From NCBI RefSeq assembly GCF_000499845.2, contig NC_023749.2, positions 11,851,298-11,915,297 on the forward strand: a stretch of DNA of 64,000 nucleotides, read 5' to 3'. A model generated the notes under the pieces. It ran no database searches. It saw nothing but the letters and a program-made list of their open reading frames with translations, and was not told where the DNA came from. A program made the position numbers and the translations under genes. Positions 1 to 11,093 of this stretch are shown in pieces. How positions within the stretch are numbered: position 1 is the first letter of the stretch; every line of letters starts with the position of its first letter. Source of the DNA: Phaseolus vulgaris (taxonomy: Eukaryota; Streptophyta; Magnoliopsida; Fabales; Fabaceae).

Positions 1-1603
1 TCTTTTTCATTGGCAGAAAAGGCTAAGGATTGGCTCAAATCACTCCCAAATTAGAGCATCACTAGCTGGAAGGATGTAGGGGAAAATTTTCTGCAAAGAT
101 TTTTTACAATCTTTCGCTACATCAAAGCTAAGTCTGAAATTTCCGTGTTCAGACAAGGAGAAAATGAATCATTTTGTGAGACATGGAAAAGATTTAAAAT
201 GATGCTTAGAAAATTCCCAAATTATGGGTTTGAAGATATTGCTCAACTGAGCATATATCTCACTAGTCTTAGATCTAACACAAAGATGTTGCAGTTGGCG
301 GCACAATGATGACTTTTGATGTAGAACAAGCGACAAGGATTATTGTTGCATTGGCGTCAACTGATTATCAAGCTAACATGATAGACAAAATACTCAGAAG
401 GAAGGGTTGTTAGAAGATGCACTCTTGGCTCAAAATAAAATTCGAACACAACAAATTGAGCAGCTAACCACACAAATGGCTAAATTGCCCCAACAATTAT
501 ATGTTGTTCATTCATCTCAAAGCCAGAGTCAATCAATCAAGTGTGATTTTTGTGGAGGTGATCATCCTAATGGTCACTGTTCTTATCAGAACAATTCACC
601 TGAACCTGAAGATCCATCCATGCTTGAAAGAATGAGTAAAGTTGAAGATGTGCTAACAAAGCTTGTGATAATGGAAGAAAATAGCATGGCAACAATAAGG
701 AATATAGAGATCCAGATGGAAAAAGTGGCCAAACAATTTGAAGAAATACAAAGTGGCCAGTTTTCAGTCGACAGCCAAAATAACCCAAAAAAGCATTGCA
801 ATAATGTAATAACTAAAAAAGAAGATGAGACTGAGGAGTTAGAGAGAGAGAAAAAAAAGTGAGGAAGAAAAATTAAAAATAAGGAGAGAAGTGTTCTTGA
901 AAAAAGATTTATCATATCCTCATCCTCCTTCAAAAAAAAAGAGAAGGAAAGAAAATTCTTTGACAAATTGCTCCCTAAAAATTATTTTGCTGGAAATCTG
1001 AAGCAAGATTCAACATTTGAAAGATTTCGAAAGAATAGGAGCTACATTGAAGAAAGAAATATAGAGCTGGAGGATAGATACAATGCCCTTATAAGAAAAA
1101 GCTTGCCTAAAAAATTCAAGGACCTAGGAAGTTTTAATCTTTTAGTGTCTACATGTGCTTTATTTGTGGACAATGTCTTGCTGGATTTGGGGGCACGTAT
1201 AAATCTAATTCCTTTGGTAATGCTAAGGAAGATAGGTGATTTGGAGGTTCAACCCATCAAGATGTAGTTACAATTGGCAGACAGATCCATCAAATATCCA
1301 TATGGTGTGGTTGAAGATGTTTTGGTGAAGGTGGATAAGTTCATGTTCCCTGTGGATTTTGTTGTCATGGACATAAAAGAATATGAAGAGGTTCCCTTGG
1401 TACTTGGCAGACCCTTTATGAAGACTGCTAGAATTATAGTTGATGTTGACAAAGGAGAACTTCAACTTAGAGCTCAAAATGAGAAGGTAACTTTTCATCT
1501 TTTTGGTGGTCTTAAAAGTTTTAATGCAGGGGAAGAATGTGTAGAGAAGCACGAATCAAAGAGAGATTTCCACCTTGAAATAAACAGGCGTCAAGCTAGA
1601 TGA
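1..1603 (+). pseudogene. Athila-like Ty3/gypsy gag and protease remnant (left arm of palindrome)
   Basis: The translation in broken frames gives a retrotransposon gag: a WL(K)SLP block near 30-50, an FRQGENESFCE block near 150-180, and a CX2CX3HX4C zinc knuckle at 542-580. The open stretch 407-862 holds the linker and knuckle. After a frame break, 968-1603 holds the retropepsin-like domain, whose usual DSGA active site reads LDLGARINLIP, so the catalytic serine-glycine context is altered. A TAG interrupts the protease at 1265-1267. Several stops lie at 300-405. The copy is clearly dead. No reverse transcriptase or integrase follows, so the parent was either a non-autonomous gag-protease derivative or was deleted. 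The 5' end lies outside the window. The same region recurs inverted at 6290-8220. Confidence 0.8.
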
Positions 1604-1635
1604 CGTTAACCGAGCGCTTACTGGGAGGCAACCCA
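1601..1635 (+). other. Conserved post-stop motif of Athila-type elements
   Basis: The TGA stop overlaps TGACGTTAA, followed by GAGCGCTTACTGGGAGGCAA. From memory, Athila-type elements in many plants carry a similar GCGCTT...GGGAGGCAACCCA sequence just after the coding region. A close copy lies inverted at 6258-6292. Confidence 0.6.
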
Positions 1636-3245
1636 ATCCACATTTTAGTTTTATGTTGTTTTGTTACCTTTGTTGATTTTATTTTTCATAAAAAAATAAA
1701 AATTGAAAATTGAAAAATAAAAAATAATAATAAAATAAAAAATAAAAATCCTATATGCCTCCTAATCATTTTGCAGGTTATGTATTTTGACCTGGGGACA
1801 GGTTCTATTATTTAGGGAGCATATCCAGCAAATGAAGCAAGACTGTAGATAAAGATTTTAACAAAAAGTTGGATGACTTCTTAAGAGAGAATTGAGCAAA
1901 AATATGGTTTTATCTTTCTACTTCTCTTTTCTTTTCAGTTATTTGAATTTTGTTTTATTTTTCTACTTAGTTTTTTGGTTATTTTGTTTTTTGTTTATTT
2001 GTTTAGTTGTTTATTTGCTTATTTGATAATTTGAATAAATTTCAATTTAATTTTTTGTTTTCTAGTTTTATTTTTCTCAAATAAAAAAGAACTAGAATAT
2101 TAATTATGGATTGTGGAAAAAAGAATTTGTGTTTAAATATTAAATAGTGAGATGAATTAGACACGGGTTAGAAAAGAAAATATGATTGAATCCCTATTCA
2201 AATGCAGTTGGAATTATGATACATGAAAATTTAACAGGATGATTGATTAGGACAGAGAATGACAAGACAAAAAGGAATGAGACCAATTAAATCAAGTGAA
2301 TGTGTGAACCTTAAACAATTTTGAGAGTTTTATTGATGAATTGATAGTTGTGGTTGCTTAATTTTTATTTTTGTTACATCATAAAAGAGCATGAAGATGA
2401 TTGAGCCATTTGTTGTGTTAATTAGGAGCCCAGGGCCAAATAGTCAAATTGTATCTTGTTAGAATTCCATTTTTTTATATATCCCCTTTGGCCAAGAAAT
2501 TTTTTTTGTTAATATTGCACCTTAACCTTTAATGATATAATTTCCTACCCTTTAGCATGTTTAAGGAAGGAGAACCTAGATGCAATACATATAGAAAAGG
2601 GAATGGTTGGTTCTGATTATGAAAGCTCAAAAAGTTGAAAATAGGAAAAAAAATCCTATTATTGAAAAAAAAAAGAAAAAAAAAAGAAAGAGAAACATAA
2701 GAAGAAAAAGAAATAGAAAAGAAAGAGAGAAAAAGTTCATCATGAAAATCATGAAAAGTCATAAAGAAAATGAGGAAAAAGGTGACATCGAAAGAAAGTG
2801 GTAATTAGATAACATATATGTTCTCTATAATTGAATTGTAGGTAAGTTCTTCTTCTTCTTTAAGATGTGCATTTTGTTATCTAAGAAAAACCAATATTTT
2901 TTGGAAGCCCAACCTCATTACAACCCTGGAAAAGACCTCAATATTCATGTTTCTAATATGTTTGTGATTTGAAGATGAAATGAAAAGCAACTGTGATTTG
3001 TTATGATTCAGTGAAAATATAGAGAAACACTTACCCATGAGCATATGCGAAGATATTCTTATATGAATTGTCATTTATTTGTTTTGATTTGATCTTGGAA
3101 GTTGATTGTGTCTATATTTTTCTACATTTGATTTTGGAAGCATCATAAGTTTTTAATTTGATCTATTGTTTAGTGAATTAAGTTGTTTGATATTTAAATT
3201 CAAATATATTCATTTAGGACAAGCAAGATTCTAAGTTGGGGAGAG
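1636..3245 (+). other. Non-coding interior of left Athila-like remnant
   Basis: This AT-rich stretch has no coding potential. It includes a purine-rich tract (about 2640-2790) and ends in a polypurine-like AAGTTGGGGAGAG immediately before a TGATAAGTG that looks like an LTR start. It is mirrored at 4628-6257. Confidence 0.5.
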
Positions 3246-3912
3246 TGATAAGTGTCAAATTTAAGTAATATTTCATATTAAAATATAGGCAATTATGAGG
3301 ATTTATTGCTAATTTACATATAAAATAATATCTAATTTATTTATTTATAGCTTTTTACATTTTTTATGAGCTTTATTTGAATAAGAGCATTTTATTTCCA
3401 AATTTGGTGTTAATTGCAGATTTTTAAAGAGGATTGAAGATTTGGAGTAAAGGAGAATAATTTGAGCTAAAAAGAGAAAGTTGGAAGGTCCCATAATGGA
3501 AAAAGATGCAGAGAAAAATTGAGTTTTTTTTATGTTTGATCACTTAGCTCATTAGCGCGACACTGGAAGCGACCTAACCCTAGAAAACTAGGATAAATAG
3601 GGGGCTAGAGGCTCAACTCTAGTGTGCCAGATTGAGAGAAAAACACCATAGAGTGAATTGTGACCCAATTGGGAGAATGGAAGGTGCTAGAAGTATGCGT
3701 GGCTAATTCTACTCTTTGGGATTTGGAGTAATATGCTTAAAGCTTATGTATTAAGTTGATATCTTATATATTAATATTCAGTTCTTGATTTATTATTGGT
3801 ATTGTTGTTTTACTTTTAATTTTCCGTGACAAATTGAGAATCTTAAATCTGACCGGGAGGTACTTTTAGGGGTCAAACCTAAACAACAATACTTACTTAA
3901 CATATTTGAGTG
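3246..3912 (+). repeat. Probable partial 3' LTR of left Athila-like remnant
   Basis: It begins TGATAAGTGTC directly after a polypurine tract. It holds a TATA-like GGATAAATAGG near 3590 and runs to the palindrome spacer. The outer end of the LTR is not recognisable, so the element is probably truncated at the symmetry centre. The opposite arm carries the same block in reverse. Confidence 0.5.
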
Positions 3913-3975
3913 CTAGGGATAAATTTGAAATGTATTGTCATTAACGTCTCAGTGTGATTCTAAGTCTATCATTAA
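3913..3975. other. Spacer at the centre of the 8-kb palindrome
   Basis: Sixty-three bases lie between the perfect 18-base inverted pair ACTTAACATATTTGAGTG (3895-3912) and its complement at 3976-3993. No feature is visible inside it. Confidence 0.7.
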
Positions 3976-4627
3976 CACTCAAATATGTTAAGTATTTTTG
4001 TTTATGTTTGAACCCTAAAAAACCCTCTTGATCAGATTTAAGATTTTCAATTTGTCACATAAAATTAAAAGTAAAACAACAATATCAATAATCAACCAAG
4101 AACTTAATATTAATATATAAGATATCACCTCAATACATAAGACTTTGAGCATATTACTCCCAATTCCAAAGAGTAGAATGAGCCACGCATACTTCTAGCA
4201 CCTTCCATTCTCCCAATTGGGTTACAATTCACTCTATGGTGTTTTTCTCTCAATCTGGCACACTAGGGTTGAGCATCTAGCCCCCTATTTAGGGTTAGGT
4301 CGCTTCCTGTGTCGCGCTAATGAGCTAAGTGATCAAACATAAAAAAAAAACTCAATCTTTCTCTACATCTTTTTCCATTCTGGACCTTCCAACTTTCTCT
4401 TTTTAGCTCAAATTATTCTCCTTTACTCCAAATCTTCAATCCTCCTTAAAAATCTGCAATTAACACCAAATTTGGAAATAAAATGCTCTTATTCAAATAA
4501 AGCTCATAAAAAATGTAAAAAGATATAAATTCATAAATTAGGGATTATTTTATATGTAAATTAGCAATAAATCCTCATAAATGCCTATATTTTAATAGGA
4601 AATATTATTGAAATTAGACATTTATCA
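3976..4627 (-). repeat. Probable partial 3' LTR of right Athila-like remnant
   Basis: This is the reverse-orientation counterpart of 3246-3912. Read on the minus strand it starts TGATAAATGTC after a GTTGGGGAGAG tract. The arms differ by scattered substitutions and small indels, so the duplication or paired insertion is not recent. Confidence 0.5.
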
Positions 4628-6257
4628 CTCTCCCCAACTTAAAATCTTGTTTGTCCTCAAGCAAAGTAAATGAATATATTTGAATTTAAATATCAAACAA
4701 CTTAATTCACTAAACAAAAGATCAAATTAAAAACTTATGATGCTTCCAATTTCAAATATAGAAAAATATAGACACAATCAACTTTCAGGATCAAACCAAA
4801 ACAAATAAATGACTACTCATCAAGGAATATCTTCACATATGCTCACGGGTAAATGTTTCTCTCTATTTTCACTGAATCATAACAAATCACAATTGTTTTT
4901 CATTTCATCTTCAAATCACAAACATATTAGAAACATGAATCTTGAGGTCTTTTCTAGGGTTGTAATGAGGTTGGGCTTCCAAAAAATATTGGTTTTTCTT
5001 AGATAACAAAATGCACATCTTAAAGAAGAAGAACATACGTACAATTCAATTATAAAGAACATATATGTTATCTAATTACCACTTTCTTTCGATGTCACAT
5101 TTTTCCTCATTTTCTTTTTGACTTTTCATGATGATTTTTTTTTTCTCTTTCTTTTTCTTCTTCTCTTTCTCTTTCTATTTTTTTTTTCTTTTTTTCAATA
5201 ATAGGATTTTTTTTCTATTTTCAACTTTTTGAGCTTTCACAATCAGAACCAACCATTATTCCTTTTTCTATATGTATTGCATCTATGTTCTCCTTTCTTA
5301 AACATGCAAAAAGATAGGAAATTATATCATTAAAGGTTAAGGTGCAATATTAACAAAAAGTTTCTTGGCCTAAAGGGGATATATAAAAAAAATAGAATTT
5401 TGATAAGATAAAGGTTTGCTATTTCGCCCTAAATTCCTAATTAACATATACAAATGCATCAATCATCTTCATGTTCTTTTATGATGTAACAAAAATAAAA
5501 ATTAAGCAATCACAAGTGTCAATTCATCAGTACAACTCTAAAAATTGTTTAAGGTTCACACACACTTGGTTTAAATGCCCTCATTCCTTTTTGTCTTGTC
5601 ATTCTCTGTCCTAATCAATCATTCTATTAAATTTTCATGTATCATAATTTCAACTACATTTGAATAGGGATTCGATCATATTTTGTTTTTTAAGTTGTGT
5701 CTAATTCATCTCACTATCTAACATTTAAACACAAATTCTTTTTTCCACAATTCAAAATTAATATTCTAGTTTCTTTTACTTGCAAAAATATAAACTAGAA
5801 AAGAAACAAATTAAAACAAAAGTTTATTCAAGAAATTTAATTCAAACCTAAAACTAACAAACTAAAAAAACAGAAAATTTATTCAAAATACAAATAAGCA
5901 ATTAAAACAAACTAAACAAATAAGCAAATAATCAGAAACTTGAAAAATAAAATAAAATAAAAACTAAACAAAAAATAAAATTCAAATAACTGAAAAGAAA
6001 GGAGAATTAGATAGATAAAACCATATTTTTTTCTCGATCCTCTCTTCTTAAGAAGTCATCCAGCTTTTTGTTAAAATCTTTATCTACAGTCTTGCTTCAT
6101 TTGCTGGATCTATCCCATGAATAATAGAACTTGTCCCCAAGTCAAAATACATAACCTGCAAAATGATTAGGAGGCATATATAATTTTTTATTTATTTTTA
6201 TTTTTTAAAAATAAAATCAGCAAAGATAACAAAACAACATAAAACTAAAATTTGGAC
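4628..6257 (-). other. Non-coding interior of right Athila-like remnant
   Basis: This is the mirror of 1636-3245, with the pyrimidine-rich tract near 5105-5225 matching the purine tract of the left arm. No coding potential was seen. Confidence 0.5.
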
Positions 6258-6292
6258 TGGGTTGCCTCCCAGTAAGTTCTCATTTAACGTCA
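6258..6292 (-). other. Conserved post-stop motif of Athila-type elements (inverted copy)
   Basis: On the minus strand the TGA stop at 6292-6290 is followed by a CTTACTGGGAGGCAACCCA block, as in the left arm. Confidence 0.6.
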
Positions 6293-8220
6293 TCTAGCTT
6301 GACGACGCCGGTTTATTTCAAGGTGAAAAACTCCCTTTGTTGCATCCTTTTGTACGCATTCTTCCCCTGCCTTAAAATTTTTAAGACCATCAAAAAGATG
6401 AAAAGTTACATCCTCATTTTGAGCTCTAAGTTGAAGTTCTCCTTTGTCAACATCAACTACAATTCTAGCAGTCTTCATAAAGGGTCTGTCAAGTATTAAG
6501 GGAACCTCTTCATCTTTTTTTATGTCCATGACAACAAAATCCACAGGGAACATGAACTTATCCACCTTTACCATAATGTCTTCAACCACACCATATGGAT
6601 ATTTGATGGATCTATCTGCTAATTGCAACTGCATCTTGGTGGGTTGCCCCTCCAAATCACCTAACTTCCTTATCATTTCCAAACGCATTAAATTGATGTT
6701 TCCCCTAAATCCAGTAAAGCATTGTCCATTGATAAAGCACCTATAGACACAGAAAGATTAAAACTCTCTGGGTCCTTGGATTTTTTAGGCAAGCCTTTCT
6801 GAACAATTGCTTTGTATCTAGCCTTCAACTCTATATTTCTCTCTTCAATATAGCTTTTGTTCTTTCGAAATCTCTCAAGTGTTGAATCTTGCTTTAGATT
6901 TCCTGCAAAATAATTTTTAGGGAGTAAATTGTCAAAAAAAAAAATTGTCCTTTTTTTTAAGGAGCATGAGGATATGATAAATCTTTTTCAAGAACACTTC
7001 TCTCCTTATTTTTAATTTTTTCTTCCTCACTTCTCTTCTTTTTTCTCTCTTTCTAATTTCTTTCCCTCTCAGTCTCATCTTTTTCTTTCTCAACCCCTAC
7101 AATATTACCATTCCTCTCTTCTATTATTTTACCACGCTCGGTGGCAATTTCATTGCAATGCTCTTGGGTTCGTTTGGTTGTTGACTGAAAATTGGCCACT
7201 TTGTCCCTTCGCAATTTGTTCAATTTGTTTTGCCAGCTATCCTGTCTAGATCTCTATACTTCTAATCATGGTCATGTTATTGTCATGCACTCTCATAATA
7301 TTGTCTTGTGCACTCACAATCTTTGCCAGGGCATTTTCAAATTTATTCATTCTTTCAAGCATGGATGGATCCTCAACTTCAAGTGAATTGTTCTGATAAG
7401 AACAGTGACCATTAGGATGATCACCTCCACAAAAATCACACCTGATTGATTGACTCTGGGTTTGAGATGAATGAACAACGTATAATTGTTGGGGCAATTT
7501 AGCCATTTGTGCAGTTAGTTGCTCAATCTGCTGTGTTAGAATTTTATTTTTAGACAATAGTGCATCTTCTAACAACCCTTTATTCTAAAGACCTTGTCCA
7601 TCATGTTGGGCTTACAATCAGTTGATGTCAATGCATCAATAATTCTTGTCGCTTGTTCTACCTAAAGAACCATCATTGTGCCACCAGTTGCGGCATCTAG
7701 GAGCATCTTTGTGTCAGATCTGAGACCAGTGAGAAATATGCTCAGTTGAGCAATATCTTCAAACTCATTATTTGGGCATTTTCTCAATATCATCTTGAAT
7801 CTTTCCCGTGTCTCACAAAATGATTCATTTGCTCCTTATCTAAACATAAAAATTTCAAACTTTGTTTTGATGTAGCGAGAGATTGGAAAAAATCTTTGCA
7901 TAAATTTTTCCTCTACATCCTTCCAGCTAGTGAGGCTTTGTTGGAAGTGATTTTAGTCATTCCTTAGCTTTTCCTGCCAATGAAAAAGAAAACAAGCGCA
8001 TATAAATATTTTCAAGATCACCTTATTGAAAGCTCATTGTTCTTACAAATTCATAAAATGTATCTAAATGTGAACATGGATCCTCGTGTTCCATTGCTGT
8101 AAATTGATAGGCACTAATGAGAGTGAGAAAATCGGGATTTATTTTCAAGGCCCTTGGCAGTAGCATGTAATACAATACTAAAAAAATGTTTTGGTCCTTG
8201 CTAAATGACATAATCTCCAA
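6290..8220 (-). pseudogene. Athila-like Ty3/gypsy gag and protease remnant (right arm of palindrome)
   Basis: Read on the minus strand, 8220-8023 encodes a gag N-terminus with the phrase INPDFLTLI followed by EDPCSHLDTFYEF. Segments around 8020-7600 continue gag with frame breaks. The stretch 7575-7246 holds the linker and the CX2CX3HX4C knuckle. The stretch 6688-6290 (132 codons) holds the end of the protease-like domain in one frame, where the left arm has a stop. It covers more of the gag N-terminus than the left arm because that arm runs off the window. It is dead as a whole, with no pol domains. Confidence 0.8.
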
Positions 8221-8730
8221 GTGTCCTCCTAAAACACTAAAATGACGTTAAGAGAAAAATAACAAAAATATTCAGAAAAAAAATATAAGTAAAATAAAAA
8301 CTAAAAATAGAATAAAAGAAAACAATAAAAACAAGGAATACGTACTTAAAAATAACACATAAATACTAGAAATAAAATAAAACTAAAAACTATAATTGTA
8401 AACAACTAACTAAGTTACGTAAAAATAAGAATTAAAACTAGTAATGAAAAATAATTAATTAAAACAAATAAATAACAATTATGTAAACCTAAATAAAACT
8501 ACCTAAACAAAATTACGTAAACTAAACCTATATAAACAAACAAAATAAAAATAAAAATAAAAACAAAATAAAATAAATAACGTAAAGAAAAAAAAACAAC
8601 GACAACTTTCTTTTTAAAGAACAAATCTATAATCAAATCAAATCTGTAATAAAATAAAATAAACAAAATCAAAACAATTAAAATATATACAATATTTAGG
8701 AAATTATATTCAACAACTCAAAATCTGTTT
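8221..8730 (-). other. A-rich leader of the right Athila-like remnant
   Basis: Very A-rich on the plus strand (T-rich on the element's own strand) and without coding potential. It sits between gag and the likely primer binding region, where the untranslated leader is expected. Confidence 0.45.
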
Positions 8731-8790
8731 TCCGGCGTCAAAAACTTGACGGCAAGTGCACCGCGTTGTCACAAGTAATAATTGTCCATA
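8731..8790 (-). other. Degenerate primer-binding / 5' LTR junction region
   Basis: On the minus strand the sequence reads GGTGCACTTGCCGTCAAG followed by TTTTTGACGCCGGA. This resembles the TTTTTGGCGCC sequence usual next to the LTR in Athila-type elements, with one changed base. No intact 5' LTR follows it. Confidence 0.4.
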
Positions 8791-9099
8791 TGGACGGATA
8801 TTGATCGAATACAATAATCGTTAAATATAACAACAGAACAATAAAAAGGAATTGGTTATGTTGCCACTGATCAATAAGAAATCAAGTAAAGAATTAGTTG
8901 CTTCAATTGAAAAAATAGGGATCAAGTTTTATCTCTCTAACTCTCATAATTTTTTATTAGCATGTTAATATTAAATTTGATTGAAATTGATGCCCGTAGA
9001 AAATTCATTTATATCGATCCCTCGCATATAAAATCCTTAAGAATGTTTCCTACAATCCATTGCATATTGCATATTTATAAAAAAAAACAACTTAAAATA

Positions 9100-9150
9100 A
9101 TAAGAAATGTCCTAATTTCTAGTCGATGTGGGATTTCCAACACTTATACT
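9100..9150 (+). repeat. Dispersed repeat fragment carrying the GTCGATGTGGGAT motif
   Basis: The sequence GAAATGTCCTAATTTCTAGT followed by CGATGTGGGATTTCCAACA matches modules at 63630-63660 and 63887-63918. The sequence from 9151 to 9617 is AT-rich flank and the 5' leader of the next gene. Confidence 0.6.
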
Positions 9151-9617
9151 TAAAAAGATTTTGCTTCTTATAAAAAAACATTTTACAAATTATAGTTCTT
9201 AGTGTATCTTATATTCTTTATAAAATTGTATTTTTAATACCATAAGATATTCATTTTAGTTCTATTATTTAAAAATAATTCACTATATTAAAAAAAGTTA
9301 ACTATAACTTTAATAACCAAGTAGAAAATCTATACATATGTGGCATTGAAACTTCAAACAACTCTTAACAAATAAAAAAACGCATCAGGCTATTTTAAGA
9401 AAATTACAAATATTTCTAAAAATAGAAAGGAATTGCAATCTTTATTTTTGTTTATATTTTTTTTTAATGAAAGAGATCGTTGAATAGAACCCTAAGGAAC
9501 GAAAGTCCTGGGAAATTTGCAGGCTCCAAGATCCCTCTTTTCCTAAGAACCCATTTCTCTTTCATCCTCCAATCTTCATACTGTGCCCAGAGAGGCTTCA
9601 GATTCGCGAATCAACAA

Positions 9618-11093
9618 ATGGGTGTTGTGTTGAAGCTAGTAGACGCCATTCTGTTTCTGTTCTTCCTCTTGATAGCAGTGGTGGCTCCTCTCATTGATGC
9701 TCAAACGTGTCTTCCTCTCAGTTATTTCCCTGAATTTCTTGTCCAACTCAAGGAACACTACACCCAAGACTATGGTGATTACCTTCTGGCTGAAAAGCCA
9801 CACTTTTTTGTAGGCCTTGTTTGGCTTGAGCTTCTATTCCAATGGCCCCTTGCACTCCTCAACCTCTATGCCATTCTCACTTCCAAGCCTTGGTTCAACA
9901 CCACTTGCTTGATGTATGGTGTCTCTACCTCTACCTCCATGGTATCTCTATTATCTTTCTCCTTTCTTTCTCTCTATCACCTTAAATTCATATTTTACTT
10001 CTTCAAAGTTTCTCCCATTTTTTATAATCCCATGAGCAGGATTGCAGAGAATACTTGGTTTTTTTTCCAGGGAAAAAGTTTCTACCTTTTCCATGGCTCC
10101 CCCTTTTTTATTTTTGTAATTTTGATTAATGGGATTGTATGTTTGTATGGATCCTGAGTTAATATGAACGATTAGGCTTCTGGGGAAGAGAGAAAATGGA
10201 TATTATTCTCTTTTCTGATGTTTGAATCTTGGGATCTAGAAAAGCTCTAACTTTTTGTAGTTACTAGCAACCATTCAATTAGAACCAATGCATTCATTTG
10301 TTTACAGAGATCTGCTAGCTGTTTTTGGGTTCTTCCTCCTCATTTGGTCAGTCTTGGGCCATGGTTCTTTATTCGAAGATTTTCGTGGCTATTATTACTT
10401 TGTACTAGTACAAAAAAATATAGCTTTTGCAGCTGTCAGATTAGATCATGCTGAATTGATTATATAGCTTGCTGTCTAAATATAATGAAAGCAAAATTTA
10501 GGCCATGCAATTCTAAGGCTTAGATTTAGATTTTGATCGGAAACTATGGTCAAGATGTATTGCATGGCTTTTCTAACAATCGGGTACTTGCTTAGGTGTT
10601 AATTACACTACAAAATTACACTATGGTTAGAATTTGGAGAAAACTTTGATAGTTCTCGAATTAAAATTGTCGTTTGTGGCAGTAATTCACGTAATCCTTT
10701 AATGCAAACTTTTTATTACACAAATTATTAAGGTAAAACACTGATTCAGATTGAGGAACAATACAAACAGTATTTAAGAAATTATATCTGAGTTGTGACT
10801 TATCATTTGATCACAAGGACATTTGTTTCACTGAAGTTGGAGGTGTAATATTAGTCTTTGTTCTAGCCACAGATGTAAGTAACAATGAGACATTGGTTGT
10901 TTGTGGGTTGCAGGTTGCTATATTATCAGAAATGATGAATTCGAATAGGGCATCTGAGAAGCTAATAACAGTGTATGCCTCTTTCATGGGTTTGGGTGCT
11001 CTGGCTCTGCTACGAGGGTTGCTCACATGTTCATCCAAATCAACTTCATCTCTAGGCAAAAGACCTGCATTGACGAGGAAAAAGCGAGCTTGA
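9618..11093 (+). CDS. TMEM97 / sigma-2 receptor-like EXPERA-domain membrane protein
   Basis: Two exons are modelled: 9618-9941 (108 codons, ends ..STSM) and 10914-11093 (starts VAILSEMMNS, ends TRKKRA then TGA). The intron is GTATCT...TTGCAG, phase 0, and the product is 167 aa. The protein has an N-terminal hydrophobic segment (about residues 7-27), a FVGLVWLELLFQWPLAL helix (about 64-80), a YGVSTSTSMVAILSEMM helix spanning the splice, and a last helix near SFMGLGALALLRGLL. The lysine/arginine-rich tail (KRPALTRKKRA) resembles an ER retention-type tail. The family comprises small four-helix ER proteins linked in animals to sterol handling and sigma-2 ligand binding; the role in plants is poorly defined. 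The ATG at 9618 gives the family length. An in-frame ATG lies upstream at 9480 and is judged leader. Confidence 0.88.
9942..10913 (+). other. Intron of the TMEM97-like gene
   Basis: It has a GT start and CAG end and joins two reading frames in phase 0 with family-consistent residues on both sides. The sequence is T-rich, and no nested gene was seen. Confidence 0.85.

Noticed and set aside
1..8220. Possible single composite transposon with very long terminal inverted repeats
   Set aside because: The arms contain mirror-image gag/protease of an LTR element, including LTR starts, not transposase or TIR ends; retrotransposon inverted duplication is simpler.
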